This document shows positions 36,301 to 48,260 of a DNA stretch of 64,000 nucleotides, piece by piece; position 1 is the first letter of the stretch; each line of letters starts with the position of its first letter. The stretch is from Pseudisothecium myosuroides. Taxonomy: Eukaryota; Streptophyta; Bryopsida; Hypnales; Lembophyllaceae. The notes under the pieces are model-generated. The model was not told where the DNA came from and did not search any database. It saw nothing but the letters and a program-made list of their open reading frames with translations. A program made the translations under genes and the position numbers. The DNA is taken from assembly GCA_951799445.1 (NCBI GenBank), contig OX637292.1, positions 15,689,296 through 15,753,295 of the forward strand, given 5' to 3'.

Positions 36301-39285
36301 TTCTGGGGCACAGCGGGACAGTTAACTGGATGTTTTTCTGTTGCCAGTTGATTGGCGACCTTTCTGGAAGTGTCAAGCGCCTCCTGAGCCTGGGCTGTTA
36401 CGAGTTTTGGTGTACGGGACGCATTGTGGTGCAAGTTGGTCTGCAGTCCGTTTCCGTTGTTGATGGTGAGCGTGTGTGCATTTCGTCAGCGTTTTCCCTG
36501 TGTTTCATTGCAGCAGAGTGTATTATTGATTTCGATCACTGGATGAAGAGTTTCTGAGCTGCTGTTCTCCTGGATTGACGTCCGGTGTGTATTTTGTTAT
36601 GTGGATTGCGGATTGATGTTCTGTTTGTGTATTTGTAGGTGAGATCGTTGATTGCAGGACCTCGAATCTGTTTGGGAGTCCTTACTTATTGTCTGTACGA
36701 CCGCTTGCTGTTGTGGCTGGTGAAGAGAGCCGTTTAATTGTGACTGGCCTCAATCTAAGCAATCGGTAAGAAGCATCCCTGGTTTTGGTTTCCATCCTCG
36801 TGAGTTTCAAGTTCGGTTTTGGCCGTGTGATTGTCGTACACATGGTGGGATCTTGGAGTAGTTGTGATGGAGGACTTCGTCTTTTGCTTTGTTCCTGTCG
36901 TTCAGCCCTTGTTGAGGAGATTCGTCTGGGAAGCAAGATTTTCATTGCTCAACTTGGTTCTCTTCGTAACTCCTCGCCGTCGATGTTGTTGTTCATTGCA
37001 GGTTACTCTGTGCATTCAAGGGGAAGTATTCTTCAGAGGAGGCTGCTGAACGTTTGGATGTCGAGGACGAGTCTGTGGCTTCTGTGGATGACGCTGGAGC
37101 TGGAGATGATACAGAAGATACAGCCAACAGTTTGGGCCCGCATGGCGTCGCATGTGAAGTTGGAGAGGATAATTCCTTGAACTCTGGAGTTGTTGCATCC
37201 TCCTCAGCTGTTGAGGAACCTCAATGTGACAGGTCATCATTTGTTAGCACCGTTTCGGCGGTATCTGAGGAGGTCGACTCTTCATCCCCGGACAGCGAGT
37301 CATGTGAACATGGTGATTCATCTGGGGTTTGGGATGATGATGTGACGGAGATGTCTGTTGGACGCCGTGGCGCTGGCGATGTGAGCAGAAGTCTAGTGAG
37401 GACTCGGGCTGTGTTCAACCTGGACAGCAGCACATTTCCCTCCACCCTGGCAGGTGGAGCTTTCGGTCGATGTTTTATCGAGGTATGGGCTCGAATTCGA
37501 TTGGCCTCGATGGAAAGTGATGACGTTGTCCGCCTCTTTTGTTTTCTTGTGTTGGACATGCTGTTCTGCACGACCTTGGATGCTTACTACGAGTAGTTGG
37601 ATGGAGGTGTGGGACTTGTTGCCTTTTGTTTTTGGAGCGGATTTCAATACTCCATGTTTGTTGTGTTGGGTAGTGGGTGTGGATGAAGAGATATGGTGTG
37701 TCGTGGTAATTATCCAGGATCGTTAATTGTTTGAGCACTTGATGTCGTGTAGGTGGACCACGAGACGCTGGAGGGGAACTGGAGGCCGGTGATCGTTGCA
37801 GATGGGGCCGTTTCGTCCGAGATTCGTACCCTTGAAAGTGAGATCGAGAGGGCTGCTTGGATTGGTGGCCGGGTTGCTGCGGGCCAGGGTTTGGATGCGT
37901 CCGTTGTGCTGTACTGCAGTGAATTGGCGCGGCTTGCCGAGGAGGAGGATGTCACGCGCTTTTTGCACGAGCTGGGCTGGTTCTTTCAAAGAAGTTATTT
38001 CCGATCTCTGAGTTCTTCCCGAGCCACCCCGGTACCCAATCGTTCCCTTTGCTTCTTTTGTAATGGATTTTTCGCTCGTGCGATCGCAGATGGTGTTTCG
38101 ATGGCATGTTTTCGTTGCTTATGTTTTGGAGTGATTTGTGTTGCTATTTTTCTGAGTCTTTTTTCGTGGATGTAAGCTCCAATGGCTTTGTGACTCACTC
38201 GTCGCCTGGCCTCTGCTTTGACCAGGTGCCCTCGACAAGGTTTAAGCAACTCCTGGTTTATTCCGTTGAGCGCAACTGGTGCGCTGTAGTGGGGAGAATT
38301 TTGGACATTGCATTTGAGGGTGAGGAGTGGGGGGAGATCTTTTCGGAGTTGTCTGCCATGTGTGACGAAGGAGCCAGTTTACTTCACCGAGCCGTCCGGA
38401 ACAAGAACCGAGCTATGGTGGAGCTTTTGCTTGGCTATGCCCCTTCTTTCCTGGCTGGCATCAACGATCCCGACGTGGAAAGCTTTAAGCGGAAGCTGGA
38501 TTTCAAGTTGCAGTGGGGCGCGATCTTCAAACCCGACATGCGAGGAGCTGGAGGGCTGAGCCCCCTGCACATTGCGGCGAGTTTGCAAGATGGAGAAGAA
38601 GTCGTTGACGCTTTGACGAGCGGTCCTTGTCAGGTGAGCGTCCATGAGAGTGTGGTGCCGATGATCTTTTTTGCTTTGTGTGGTGTAAGCGTCGCAATGT
38701 CTCTTTCTCGATGTAGGTCACGATATAATTGACTGTAGGTGTCTGATTCTTTTCATTTTTGTTTCTGTGATGTTCGGTCTTGTGTTATTTAGTGCTTCAT
38801 CTTTTCTCCTGCCATGTTGCTTTTTGTAGATGGGCTTGCGTGCTTGGCTACACCATCAGGATGATTTTGGAGAGACCCCGCTGAGCCTTGCGCTAGCAGG
38901 AGGCCATGTGAAGTCTATCGAAGTTGTGCGAGCCAAGCTTTCCCGTTTGGTGAACCCGGGCAGCACTGTAATAGATGTAGCACCTGGTTGGGACAGACAT
39001 CTGAAAGGCGGTTCCATTGTGAAAGTGGAGCTTCCCGTTTGGGGAACTCCTTCGCGTGTGGGTCCTGAAGATGTGAGGGCGTGGGAATCCCACGATTGTA
39101 GGGAACAGGATTTTGCTCGCCTGCCTCGCGATCTCTGTGGCGTGAAGAGTACCGTCTACCGGCCTTTCTGGGTGAGCATTATGGGCGTCGCGTGCATCTG
39201 CGTGTGTGTCTGCCTTCTTCTGAGAGGTCCTCAGACTGTGCTGCAGGGCTTCACTTGGTCACGGTTGGATCGGGGTACGATATGA
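33305..39285 (+). CDS. SPL: SBP-box transcription factor, SPL1/12/14 class, copy B (11 exons)
   Basis: Predicted GTAC-binding nuclear transcription factor, inverted twin of copy A. Exons: 33305-33377, 33637-34497, 34702-35612, 35771-35839, 36040-36147, 36348-36465, 36639-36765, 37002-37482, 37753-38031, 38226-38633, 38830-39285. They total 3891 nt (1296 aa), in frame. The SBP domain is at about residues 206-281 with all eight zinc ligands and the basic HNKRRRK. A (Gly-Ser)n linker precedes [13 protein letters not shown]. Ankyrin-like repeats lie near 1058 ([13 protein letters not shown]), 1118 ([10 protein letters not shown]) and 1157 ([14 protein letters not shown]), followed by a hydrophobic segment at about 1260-1277. 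Oddity: the usual DYHRRHK reads DYYRRHK. The 33591 Met is probably intronic: exon 1 ([10 protein letters not shown]...) joins in frame at the acceptor before 33637. I saw no miR156-type site, as expected for this class. Confidence 0.92.
35513..35580 (+). repeat. Coding Gly-Ser minisatellite in SPL copy B exon 3
   Basis: About five tandem copies of a 12-bp unit (GGTTCTGGGTCG and variants) encode alternating Gly-Ser with one Pro. Exon 3 is 12 nt longer here than in copy A, one unit's difference, and the frame is kept. Confidence 0.8.
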
Positions 39286-40634
39286 GCGGTGCGCATATGT
39301 TTTGAGGTCTCTGTTTGTGGCGCTGCATTCGTAAGCAGGGTTGAGTGAGGACTTTGAGCTGTGCTTGGCCGCCTCTTGTCTCTATGCTGCGTATTTTGAA
39401 GCGCTGTAAGCCCAGTAGAAGACTTCCTGTTTTCGATGGTGCTGTTGAAGTTCCCAGCTCGCGCGATAGTTCCCCCCGCGTCGTCAACTCCCAAGGTTAA
39501 GTCGGGAACAGGTCGACTTTGTGTAAAGCCATCCATTTATTGCCTCTACTCCGCGGAAAGGTGGTTGAAGATCCTGCCATGTGGTCTTGTGAAGCGTCTT
39601 GTTTCGGTGAGTCGGGGGCCGTCTTCTTCGGAGAATGGGAACTCCCAATGGAAGCTTGGTTATTTGTGGCCTTTTCGCTGGCGCAGAGCACAGTTGCTTG
39701 AGCAACATTAGGACCCAAAGTTTTTCGGAGCTGCGATTTTGGTGTGCGTTGAGGGTCTTTTGTCGAGCTGTGTTGTGAAGGGTCAGATTAGAGACTTGCC
39801 ATGAAATCTCTGCGCGGGGATCCTGAAGGAGGGAGTCGATTATTTTGTATAGTGGCAGCACCCTGGGTACAATTTCTTTCAAAGAATGAAATCAATGGAC
39901 AGAAATGTTCCATTCATTTATATGTAAAGCACTTCGGTAGTGGAGTGACTTGGCTGTGTGATCAGCAGTATTTAATGACTTATGTAAGCTTAATTTTGTT
40001 GAACTGTGATTTAACGAAATAATTGACGCTAGTCAAGGTGCCAGTTTGCAGCCTTAGGCTGATGGATTGGTCCTTGTTTCTTGGTGGAATAGATGAATAG
40101 AGATTTTTGAAATTTGATCTTTCTGGTACTTTCGAGCAGTTTCAGCGCTTAGGTCGGTATACGCTTTTGCTCCAGGTAAGGTTTCATTATCCATTCTTCC
40201 GAGTCCTTGCTGTAGATGTGGTACTTCCAACTTTTACTTCTGTCTAAATTTACAGTAACATTTTTTCGGAGATCACTTTTAAGTTGAATTCTTTAAATAG
40301 GTGTAACTGAGTTTTTCGAGTTCCTTTTACATAATCGGCCTACGTTGAATATAAAAGTGAATTATTGTCACCTGAAATCTCTTTTAGCTGTTTGTATGAT
40401 ATATTGTTGAAAAGTTAGTTTGGTTGTCGGTCTCACACTTATTTGGTATTTGAGGGTATCATTTTGAAGAGTTGTGGGTTGTGCTGATATACCTTACGTA
40501 ATGAAATCAATTATTTCCAAATATTGCCTGTTGTCATTTTTCAATTATGAAAAAGAGAAACTGATCTTGTATTCTATTGCAATAGTGGATCTACTTGATT
40601 AAGGTTTTAAAATTTCTCTTGTTGAGCCGTGTCG
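39286..40634. other. 3' flank of SPL copy B and intergenic DNA before the MADS gene
   Basis: 39286 to about 39915 is duplicated flank shared, inverted, with 1650-2262. From there to 40634 the sequence is unique and T-rich; it probably holds the MADS promoter or 5' UTR, but no specific site can be assigned. Confidence 0.5.
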
Positions 40635-43600
40635 ATGGGGAAGAAGGCTGTTCCTGTTGCGCGTCTTAAAAATGACAAAAATCGACGAAACACATTAAAA
40701 AAAAGAATTATAGGATTAATGAAAAAAATGCATGATTTGTCTATTCTGTGTGATGTTCAAATAGCAGCTGTTGTTATTGATGAAAACAATGATATATCCC
40801 CGTATACAAACAGCGAGTAAGTCATTGTGATTCAAATCATTTTATATATTTGGTGATGATGGTGTATGAATAAAACGAATGTATAATATGCCTTGGTGCC
40901 TAACAATTTCAATCCTTCAACAGGACTATTGAAGAAGTGTGGAATCAATATCTCACTAAAGACGAGGAAACAAAATCAAAAAGGTAAATTTATGTTGGCG
41001 TTATTGAAATCAAGACCTAATTATACATTTTGTTAATTGAAATGAATTTCTTTGGTTTATGTCAGGTAATATTTTATTAAAATCATTTATTAATCTAAAG
41101 TCAAAATATGAATTTTAATGGTTTTCAAGGTTTTGTAATATTATTGTAGAATTCATTAAAAGTATTAAGTCTTCAAAAGGATGGATAGTATTTGTATATG
41201 ATATTGTAGAAGTTAAAAGTTTGTTATCTAAAATGAAATTGTTATGGTGAGATCTTTATAGTATATTTTATTATCAAATATTATACAAATAAATATCTTA
41301 ATACTATTTAGAATGATTTGTTATTTAAATAGTACCCCCCCTATTTCTAAAAAAGACCCGTGTTTCCTTTGTGGTTTACAAAGGAAAGACAGGCCTTTTT
41401 CAGAAACAAAGGTAGTATTACAAAATACTAACAATTTTGTAAAGTGATTCTCAAAGCTTGAATAATATTAAAAACATCATTGTATTCAGAAATATACTAA
41501 ACATCTGTATAATCTGTATACCATGATCTAATAGTAATATATAAACTAGAATTATCAAATTAATTGATTAAATTTTAAATTTTGTAATTGCAAATGAAAT
41601 TTTAATTAATAAATGAGAATTTTTGGATTAGTTTTTAGCTATGAATTTAATCTTAGATACTTTCTGAAAATGAACTTTATTAAAAAGAACTATAGAAAAC
41701 AACACAATCAATGTATGTAGGATATAATACTTACAAAGGAATTGATTGTTGCTCTAGTGAATTATATATTTTTAGAAAATAATGGAATTTTTTGGATTAA
41801 AGAATTCCAACATGATTTAGAACTTTAGAATCTAAATTCTGAAGTATTCTTAAAGAACAAACATCAAACAAAAATGAAATTTACCATTATTTATCTAAGT
41901 CCACTTGTATACTTAACTAGGATAAATTGTATATCTGTTGGAAATTGACTTTTATTTACAATGTGTTTCATCAGGCTTTTGGAGTGCAAAAAGGTACAAT
42001 AAGATATACCTTATGAGCTTACAATTGTCTTTATAGTTCAAATTATCAATTACTATCTACATTTAACAAACAATTATTGATATTAAATGATAAACTAAGT
42101 TATTTCAATTCAATTTTATGTCTTTAAAACTTCTGCAAAATTGATTGCAGGATTTAGAAACAGAGATCAAGAAAATAAAAATAGCATGTAATGCCAAAAA
42201 AACACCAAAGCAAGAGTAAGCAAAAGTCTTTGATGATCTAAAATTGAAAAAAAATTGAAAATCATAATTTCTTCACTCTTTCTTCACTATTTTTTCAATC
42301 TCATTGGATTTAATCAATAATGTAAAATAAATTATTATCAATAATTTGAATTAATTTTCTTAATTAGCATTCGGATGATTAAACAAAAATGTTTTATTTT
42401 AGGTTCACTTGAAGTATTCTACGTGAACTATGCAATTGAAGAGCTTCCAAGCCATCAAGATACACTTTAAAATGTTAGAATAAGTCATAATTGCCTCCCT
42501 TAACATGTTGGAATAAATCATTGTAGCATACCCAGGAGCATACCTCAAAATGTTGGACCACATCATAGTATACCTCAAAATGTTGGAGTACATTATGGCA
42601 CATTTCAAAATAATGGAGTACATCACCAGTCTAATCGGAGTATTAGCTCTAATGGGCCACAATATCAAATCAACCCAGGAAACACAAGTTTATTAATGGC
42701 ACATCTACAAACTGTTGGTTTCAATGTAAGTATTTTTTTTATTGAAATATCAAAATGGATCAAACAAGATAATTTAAGTAGATTCTAAATTTCTAATACT
42801 TCTTCAAGAAGAGGTTGAGTTTCCAAATATTCTAAGATTAAAAGTTCCCATAGAATCAAATCTTTTTTATAGTATAAACCAAAAAAATGATAGTCTATTT
42901 TATTTTTATACTCTATAAATCTATAATTTGAGATGCTTATATGATTTTTATACGATTATCATGTGATTTATTTGCTTCTCTTATGTGATTCTTCTAGGCT
43001 ACAAACCAAGAAAGGAATAGTAATAATTGGTCAAGTAATACAAATGGTGTGAATTATGGAAATATATATCATGTCAATGAAGAATATCAAACTCCATATT
43101 ATGCAACAAATGTAAGTATTGTTCTCACAATTTCTCTCACAATCACATGTAATGTCATCTTCAACAAATTATCAATATTGTAGATTTAAAATATAATATT
43201 TATATTTGAAAAACCATTTTAAATTCATAGCATGTAATCTTTAAGCTCCAAAATTTGATATTTTTATTAATCCTTCTTTTTAAAATGATAGTAGTTCTCT
43301 AATATATACACAATATTAATTTGTAACATTTTGCCTTTCAAGAAGCATTCATAAATTATTAGGTTGCAAATATTATACCAATAATGTTTTGGACAAAATT
43401 TAAGCATATTCAATTCCATTCGAGCTACAAACAGTATAAGAATCACGTTTACATTTGGTTTTAGATTCTACAGGTGAATAGTAATAAGGTGCATTTGTAG
43501 ATTCAACAAAATGAACATAATCAAAAGATAGACTCATGGCCTTATTCCTTCCCTACTCCCATTCTAATCCAAATGACATCAGTTTGTATTCATTTCAACC

Positions 43601-44597
43601 CCAAGAATCTAGGAGAATGCATTAATCTTTTATTATTTTTGGACTAAGTAATAAGAGATCCTCAAAGCTCTTAGGTTTTGAATTAAAAACAAAGAGTTCA
43701 TTTAAATAGAGTTGGGTACAAAGACAAAATAATGTGCATCGACCTTATGAATGACTATTTGCAAATTTTCTTTAAAATCTTTACTAAAGTGTTCTTCTAA
43801 GTTGCCCTTTTAAAATGCATCATTCTTCACATTATTGAAATTTGGAATAGCATTGTCTATGTCCTATGTCCATGTTTGCTCATGATTCACAGGGTAATAA
43901 TCATCAAGGATATGGCTATAATGTTGAAGGCCAAGGAAGTGAAGTTCAGCATCAATCTCAAGCAAACGTTCAAGACCTAGCATTAGATCATCCAATTGAT
44001 GTGGATGATAATCATCAAGGATATGGCTATAATGTTGAAGTCCAAAGACATGAAGCTTATCATCTGTCCCCAACAAACCTTTGTGATCCACTAGATCATC
44101 CAATTGATGTGGATGATAATCATCCAAGGCATGGTGATGATGTTGAAGGCCAAGGGCATGAAGTTCATCATGAGTCTCAAGTACTTCTTCAAGGTCCACT
44201 AGATTGTCCAATCGATATGGATGCTTTTGAAAAGGCACACCTTATATATACAAGCTTCAATGTCAAGTCTTTAGATTCAGGAACTTCAGGGGACACAGAA
44301 AGTATTCCATCGTCTGGAGATTTGAACATTGCATTCGCAAGCACACCTTCCCTCGGGCCCCCAACTCAAGGGGATGCAACTTGCACAAGGCCCTTAACCT
44401 CTGTAGAATGGGAGCTAATGGATAACTTGAAGGACGTGGATTTGGAGAAATTAGTGGGCTTGGATTTGGAGGGTTTGGTAGACACGGGGGACATAGGGGA
44501 TACGGAGGACTCCTACAAATTGAGTGACATCTTTCCTCTTTTTTGCCTGCCTCCGGTGAAAGAAGAATTACCATGCCCTGGAATACCTCTATATTAA
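40635..44597 (+). CDS. Type-I-like MADS-box protein with tandem-repeat tail (7 exons)
   Basis: MADS-domain DNA-binding protein; the target and process are unknown. Exons: 40635-40816, 40924-40983, 41975-41993, 42151-42215, ~42527-42725, 42998-43111, 43893-44597. They total 1344 nt (447 aa), phases consistent. Residues 1-55 match a MADS box (RRNTLKKRIIGLMKK, DLSILCD), followed by TIEEVWNQYL and a short Lys/Glu helix; no K-box is seen, hence type-I-like. Exon 5 encodes three 10-residue PQNVG.HH-like repeats. Exon 7 encodes three ~36-residue repeats (NHQGYGYNVE ... DHPIDVD) and then an acidic tail. The GTG at 40629 is not used as start. The exon 5 acceptor is ambiguous (42527, 42536 and 42539 all keep frame). 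Introns hold a Stowaway-like MITE. A pseudogene cannot be excluded without transcripts. Confidence 0.75.
41335..41415. mobile_element. 81-bp Stowaway-like MITE in MADS intron 2
   Basis: The left end CCCCCCCTATTTCTAAAAAA faces the complement of CTACCTTTGTTTCTGAAAAA, with TA on both sides (41333-41334 and 41416-41417). It folds into a hairpin around 'gtttcctttgtggtttacaa'. Confidence 0.65.
42465..42632 (+). repeat. 30-nt tandem repeat crossing the intron 4 / exon 5 border
   Basis: Three clean units at 42543-42572, 42573-42602 and 42603-42632 encode PQNVGPHHSI, PQNVGVHYGT and FQNNGVHHQS. Two decayed units upstream (about 42465-42542) keep the 'aatgtt(g/a)ga' core but carry in-frame TAA codons, and fall in the predicted intron. 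Confidence 0.75.
43896..44222 (+). repeat. Three in-frame ~108-bp tandem repeats in MADS exon 7
   Basis: Units 43896-44006 (111 bp), 44007-44114 and 44115-44222 (108 bp each) each encode NHQ/PxxxGxxVE, a His/Gln-rich middle and a DxPIDVD-type end. All indels are multiples of three, and conservation falls from unit 1-2 to unit 3. Confidence 0.85.
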
Positions 44598-46894
44598 GCT
44601 AGAGGGCATCTATTGGCACCTTGCGCAATGGAATGGATATTTTAGCTTCAATTAGGTTTTTGTAGGCACAGCCCTTGATCCAATATATTGAGGGATATTT
44701 TTGTTCTCTTCAAATGTAACTATGCTTCCATCTCTATGATTTGGAATTTGTTCTCAAGAGTTCAAGGGGCATCATAAAACAGAGGTGCATGGAGGTACAC
44801 TAATTTGTCTTATAAGTGTATATGAGACTAGTTTATCAAAGCCACACTACTATCTTGAATTAGTGTATGTTGAAATACTACTACACAATATCAATTTTAA
44901 CAATTGAATAAAAAATTTATAATAACGCTAATTTTGTAGGAGACACTAATGTAGTAGGCGACACAATTCATCTTTTCATGTCACCAATATGGTTGAACAA
45001 GTCAACATAGTTTCAAGAGATTTGGAGGCTTGAGATACATATCCTCAAAGCATTTTCATTATAGAAGTGGGAATCATTCACTTACATTGGTGTACATGCC
45101 TTTGTTTTTCCATACAAGTTGTTAGATGACTTTCACTATTACTATAGAAAGAAAGAATTCATCTATTTATTCAAAAATTTGATTGAATACCTTGGTGATA
45201 GACGTCTCTTTTTCAAGATTAACAATGTAACAACTATCACCAAGGTAGTCAACCAATAATTATTTGCTTCCTGAACCAATAGGTGCAGTCTTCATTTCTA
45301 TAGTGACCTTGAAAGTCATCCATTAGCCACTCTAGAGCCTTAGCGTCCTTATTAGATTAACATCCAAATCCTTTCTTACATTCTTTGCACACACCCACAT
45401 ATAATTTACTTCATTAACTATTGGTTGTAAAGAAAGGATGATTTTTAAATATTCAAACATTACTTGGGTTGAATGAGGAGTTATATGGACAAAACATCAC
45501 TCGGAAACACTTTGTTCATGATCTAGCATATGTTATATAGAGTGCGTGGGGATTAACTACTTCAGAGCTCCTAGGGGTTAAGAATGCAATGTGTGGTACA
45601 TTTGCCAAGATTACCCACATTTTTTAAATTAATCCATTAATGGTATTACAAATCTTGACGGATGTTGAGCAATCTTATAATTAGGTAAATTCTTTGAAAG
45701 AAGTTGTGATGTAAATTATCATGTGTTGATGTAAGTGACACCCCCAACTTTGAGAGCATTTTAACAATTTAACCCTTAAATGACATTTTGGGTCCTATTG
45801 GGCAATCCAAAATTGGATTTTAGAATCTCTTCAAGGCCAGGGACAACCTCATAGCTACTATTCTAAAATTCTAAAAAACTTTCCAATGCAAGAATCACAC
45901 AATTATATTTTATTTTGTAACCCAAAATTTAGCATGATATATACATTTCTTAGAGATGAAGAAAATGATATTAAGAAGTTCTTTTGCATTTGATCATTGA
46001 AGATGCTATCCTGAAGATTCTCTCAAAACCAAGCCCCTTTGGGCAAGGATTGTCCTTTCAAAGGATTGATTACATCAAATGAAGCTAGTTCAATATTTCC
46101 CACACTTATATAGACCGGTAGAGGCGACTAAAGATCAAGGTAGGCTCTTGACTCACATCTTTTAAAGGTCAAAAAATGTAGGATATATATGATTTTTTTT
46201 AATTGATACATTAATTTTTGTTGTTTTCCTTTATACTTGTGCTAATTCCCTTTGATATGGTCCAAAGTGGTTGCAATTTGGGTGTTTTGGCCATTCGGAC
46301 TATTAAGTAACAAAACTTGTATCAAAATTACAAAAAATTTATAATTACTCAAAATTCCTTGCAAAATAGCAACTAAAAGACTACAAGAAGATCAAAATTA
46401 ATAATTTGAATATAATAACCACCAGAGGTTTTTAAAACTTTAAAAAAAAATATTCATGAAAATTAAACATTTAGAACTTTAGTGGTTATTATAGTCAAAT
46501 AAGTATGGGACTAGCACTTTTGTTTACTTGATTTTTGCTTTTGATAAGGAAATTATCAAAAGCTTTTGTAGAAATAGTAATATTTAACTTCTAACATTTT
46601 CTTTGGAATTTTGATGGAATTTTTTTTAAATATATGATAGTCTAATTTATAGATGAAACAAATATTGAAGGAGATTGCATAAATGAATAGAATGAAATGA
46701 ACATGACTTTCACCATAAAACCAATATGATTAAAGAATTAAATTCAATGATGGTTCTATCAATAAAATGTGTGACAATCGACCATACGGTGTATAAATTC
46801 AATGATGGTTCTAAAGAAGATAAATTCACATAAAATATAAATGTACACACTAGATTTCTAATACTATTTTATGCACATCAAGTAGCAAAAGCAA
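44598..46894. other. Intergenic, little recognised
   Basis: No credible gene. Contains scattered TTAA-family ends ('cctaggggttaag' near 45570, 'tttaacccttaaatgac' near 45768) and one copy of the 'catttctatagtgac' repeat near 45295. Confidence 0.4.
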
Positions 46895-47225
46895 CATCTT
46901 CATCCATCAATATCATTGTGGTAATAGACAAATTTATTGGTGTGCGTCAATCCCACGTACTTTAAACAATGACATCATAATCATCCATCCACATCACTGT
47001 AATAATAGATAAATTTATTGGTGAGCGTCAATCTCACCAACAATGTCATCATCATCCATCTACATCATTGTGATAATAGGTAAATTTATTGGTGTGTGTT
47101 GATCTCACGCGTGTTAAACAACAACATCATCATCATCCATCTATATCACTATGATAATAGATAAATTTATTGATGTGCGTTGATCTCACGCAAGTTAAAT
47201 AATGACATCATCATCATCCATCTAC
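46895..47225. repeat. Four tandem ~80-bp repeats
   Basis: The unit runs 'taatagataaatttattg', then 'tcaatctcac', then 'gacatcatcatcatccatc'. Copies are centred near 46925, 47005, 47080 and 47155. No coding frame is evident. Confidence 0.7.
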
Positions 47226-47691
47226 AATATACAATATCCATCTGGGCAATAAATTGTGGCATATCCATCTACAGTATATTTACAATTATACCTCCTTCTC
47301 AGCATATCTTCCAAGTTCGCTTCCAAGGTTATGCTACAATTTCCTTCTCCTAATACTATTGATGGAAATACTATACAACAAATCAATATTGGAAAAAAAA
47401 CACTACAAGAAAATTATGTAAAAGAGCATTTGTAACAACTATCAATTTGAGATATTTTGTGTTGAATTGAACAATCGTAATCCAATTTTACAAAAGATTT
47501 TAGTTCATGAAGAATTGAAATATTAATGAATCTTTGTTTAATATCCCCAAAAAATTTAAAACAAAAATAAAAGGAGGTCCAAGTGGCAATGGGAATGAGA
47601 ATTTGTATACATAGATATAGTCATGTAGATATATAGATACAAATATAGATACAAGTAAAAACATGTACAAGTACATATGGATAATCATATA

Positions 47692-48258
47692 CTACCTCCA
47701 TCCCAAAATGATCTTTTTGTTGGACAAAATGTTCCGGATTAAGACTAAAAATAACATTTTAAAAATCCATTTTGCACTATAAATAGGATTTAGGGTTCTC
47801 CTTACTTCCTCAGAATTTTGAGTTTCAAAGCCCTTTTTAAGATCCAATTTAGGAATATTGAAAACTATAATTTTTTGAGCATTTTTAAGGAGCACCAATA
47901 GGCTCTACATTGTCGAGTTTGAGGTCATCATTTTGTAGGCATTTAGTATAAACCTAAGACCATGTGTAGACGTCTGTTTTGCCTTCCAAAGCTTCAACTC
48001 CTTCAATCGGGCAATATTCAAAGAGATGCAAAAAATAAGAATGAATAATGTTGATTGACCCCTTTAATCATTTAATTTGTCTTTTGATTGATGATTTCAT
48101 GGTTGGAGGGGGAACTACTACTCAAAGTTGTTTTTTTGGTCCCCTATAGCAATTGAAAGTCAAATTTGACCAATTCGCAAGTCACAGATTGCAACTGGAA
48201 GATCATTTTGGGACAAAAAATAAAGGCCAACATGAAGATCATTTTGGGACAGAGGGAG
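47692..48258. mobile_element. Stowaway/Tc1-mariner-like MITE, copy 2
   Basis: Ends CTACCTCCATCCCAAAATG and CATTTTGGGACAGAGGGAG with TA on both sides (47690-47691 and 48259-48260). The interior is the reverse of 29787-30307 and shares 'gatgcaaaaaataagaatga'. The right end is duplicated ('gaagatcattttgggac' occurs twice, near 48200 and 48235). Confidence 0.8.
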
Positions 48259-48260
48259 TA

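Noticed and set aside
40635..42217. MADS gene as a pseudogene ending at the TAA after exon 4
   Set aside because: A GTAAGC-type donor precedes the stop, and three downstream acceptors restore one open frame through 1.3 kb of exons. Kept as a caveat only.
42405..42668. 87-codon minus-strand frame with repeated MxYSNILR motif
   Set aside because: It is the antisense shadow of the 30-nt coding repeat in the MADS gene.
43864..44238. 124-codon minus-strand frame with HxLDDYHPHQLDDL repeats
   Set aside because: Antisense reading of the three 108-nt repeats in MADS exon 7; the plus-strand frame is longer and splices to the MADS exons.
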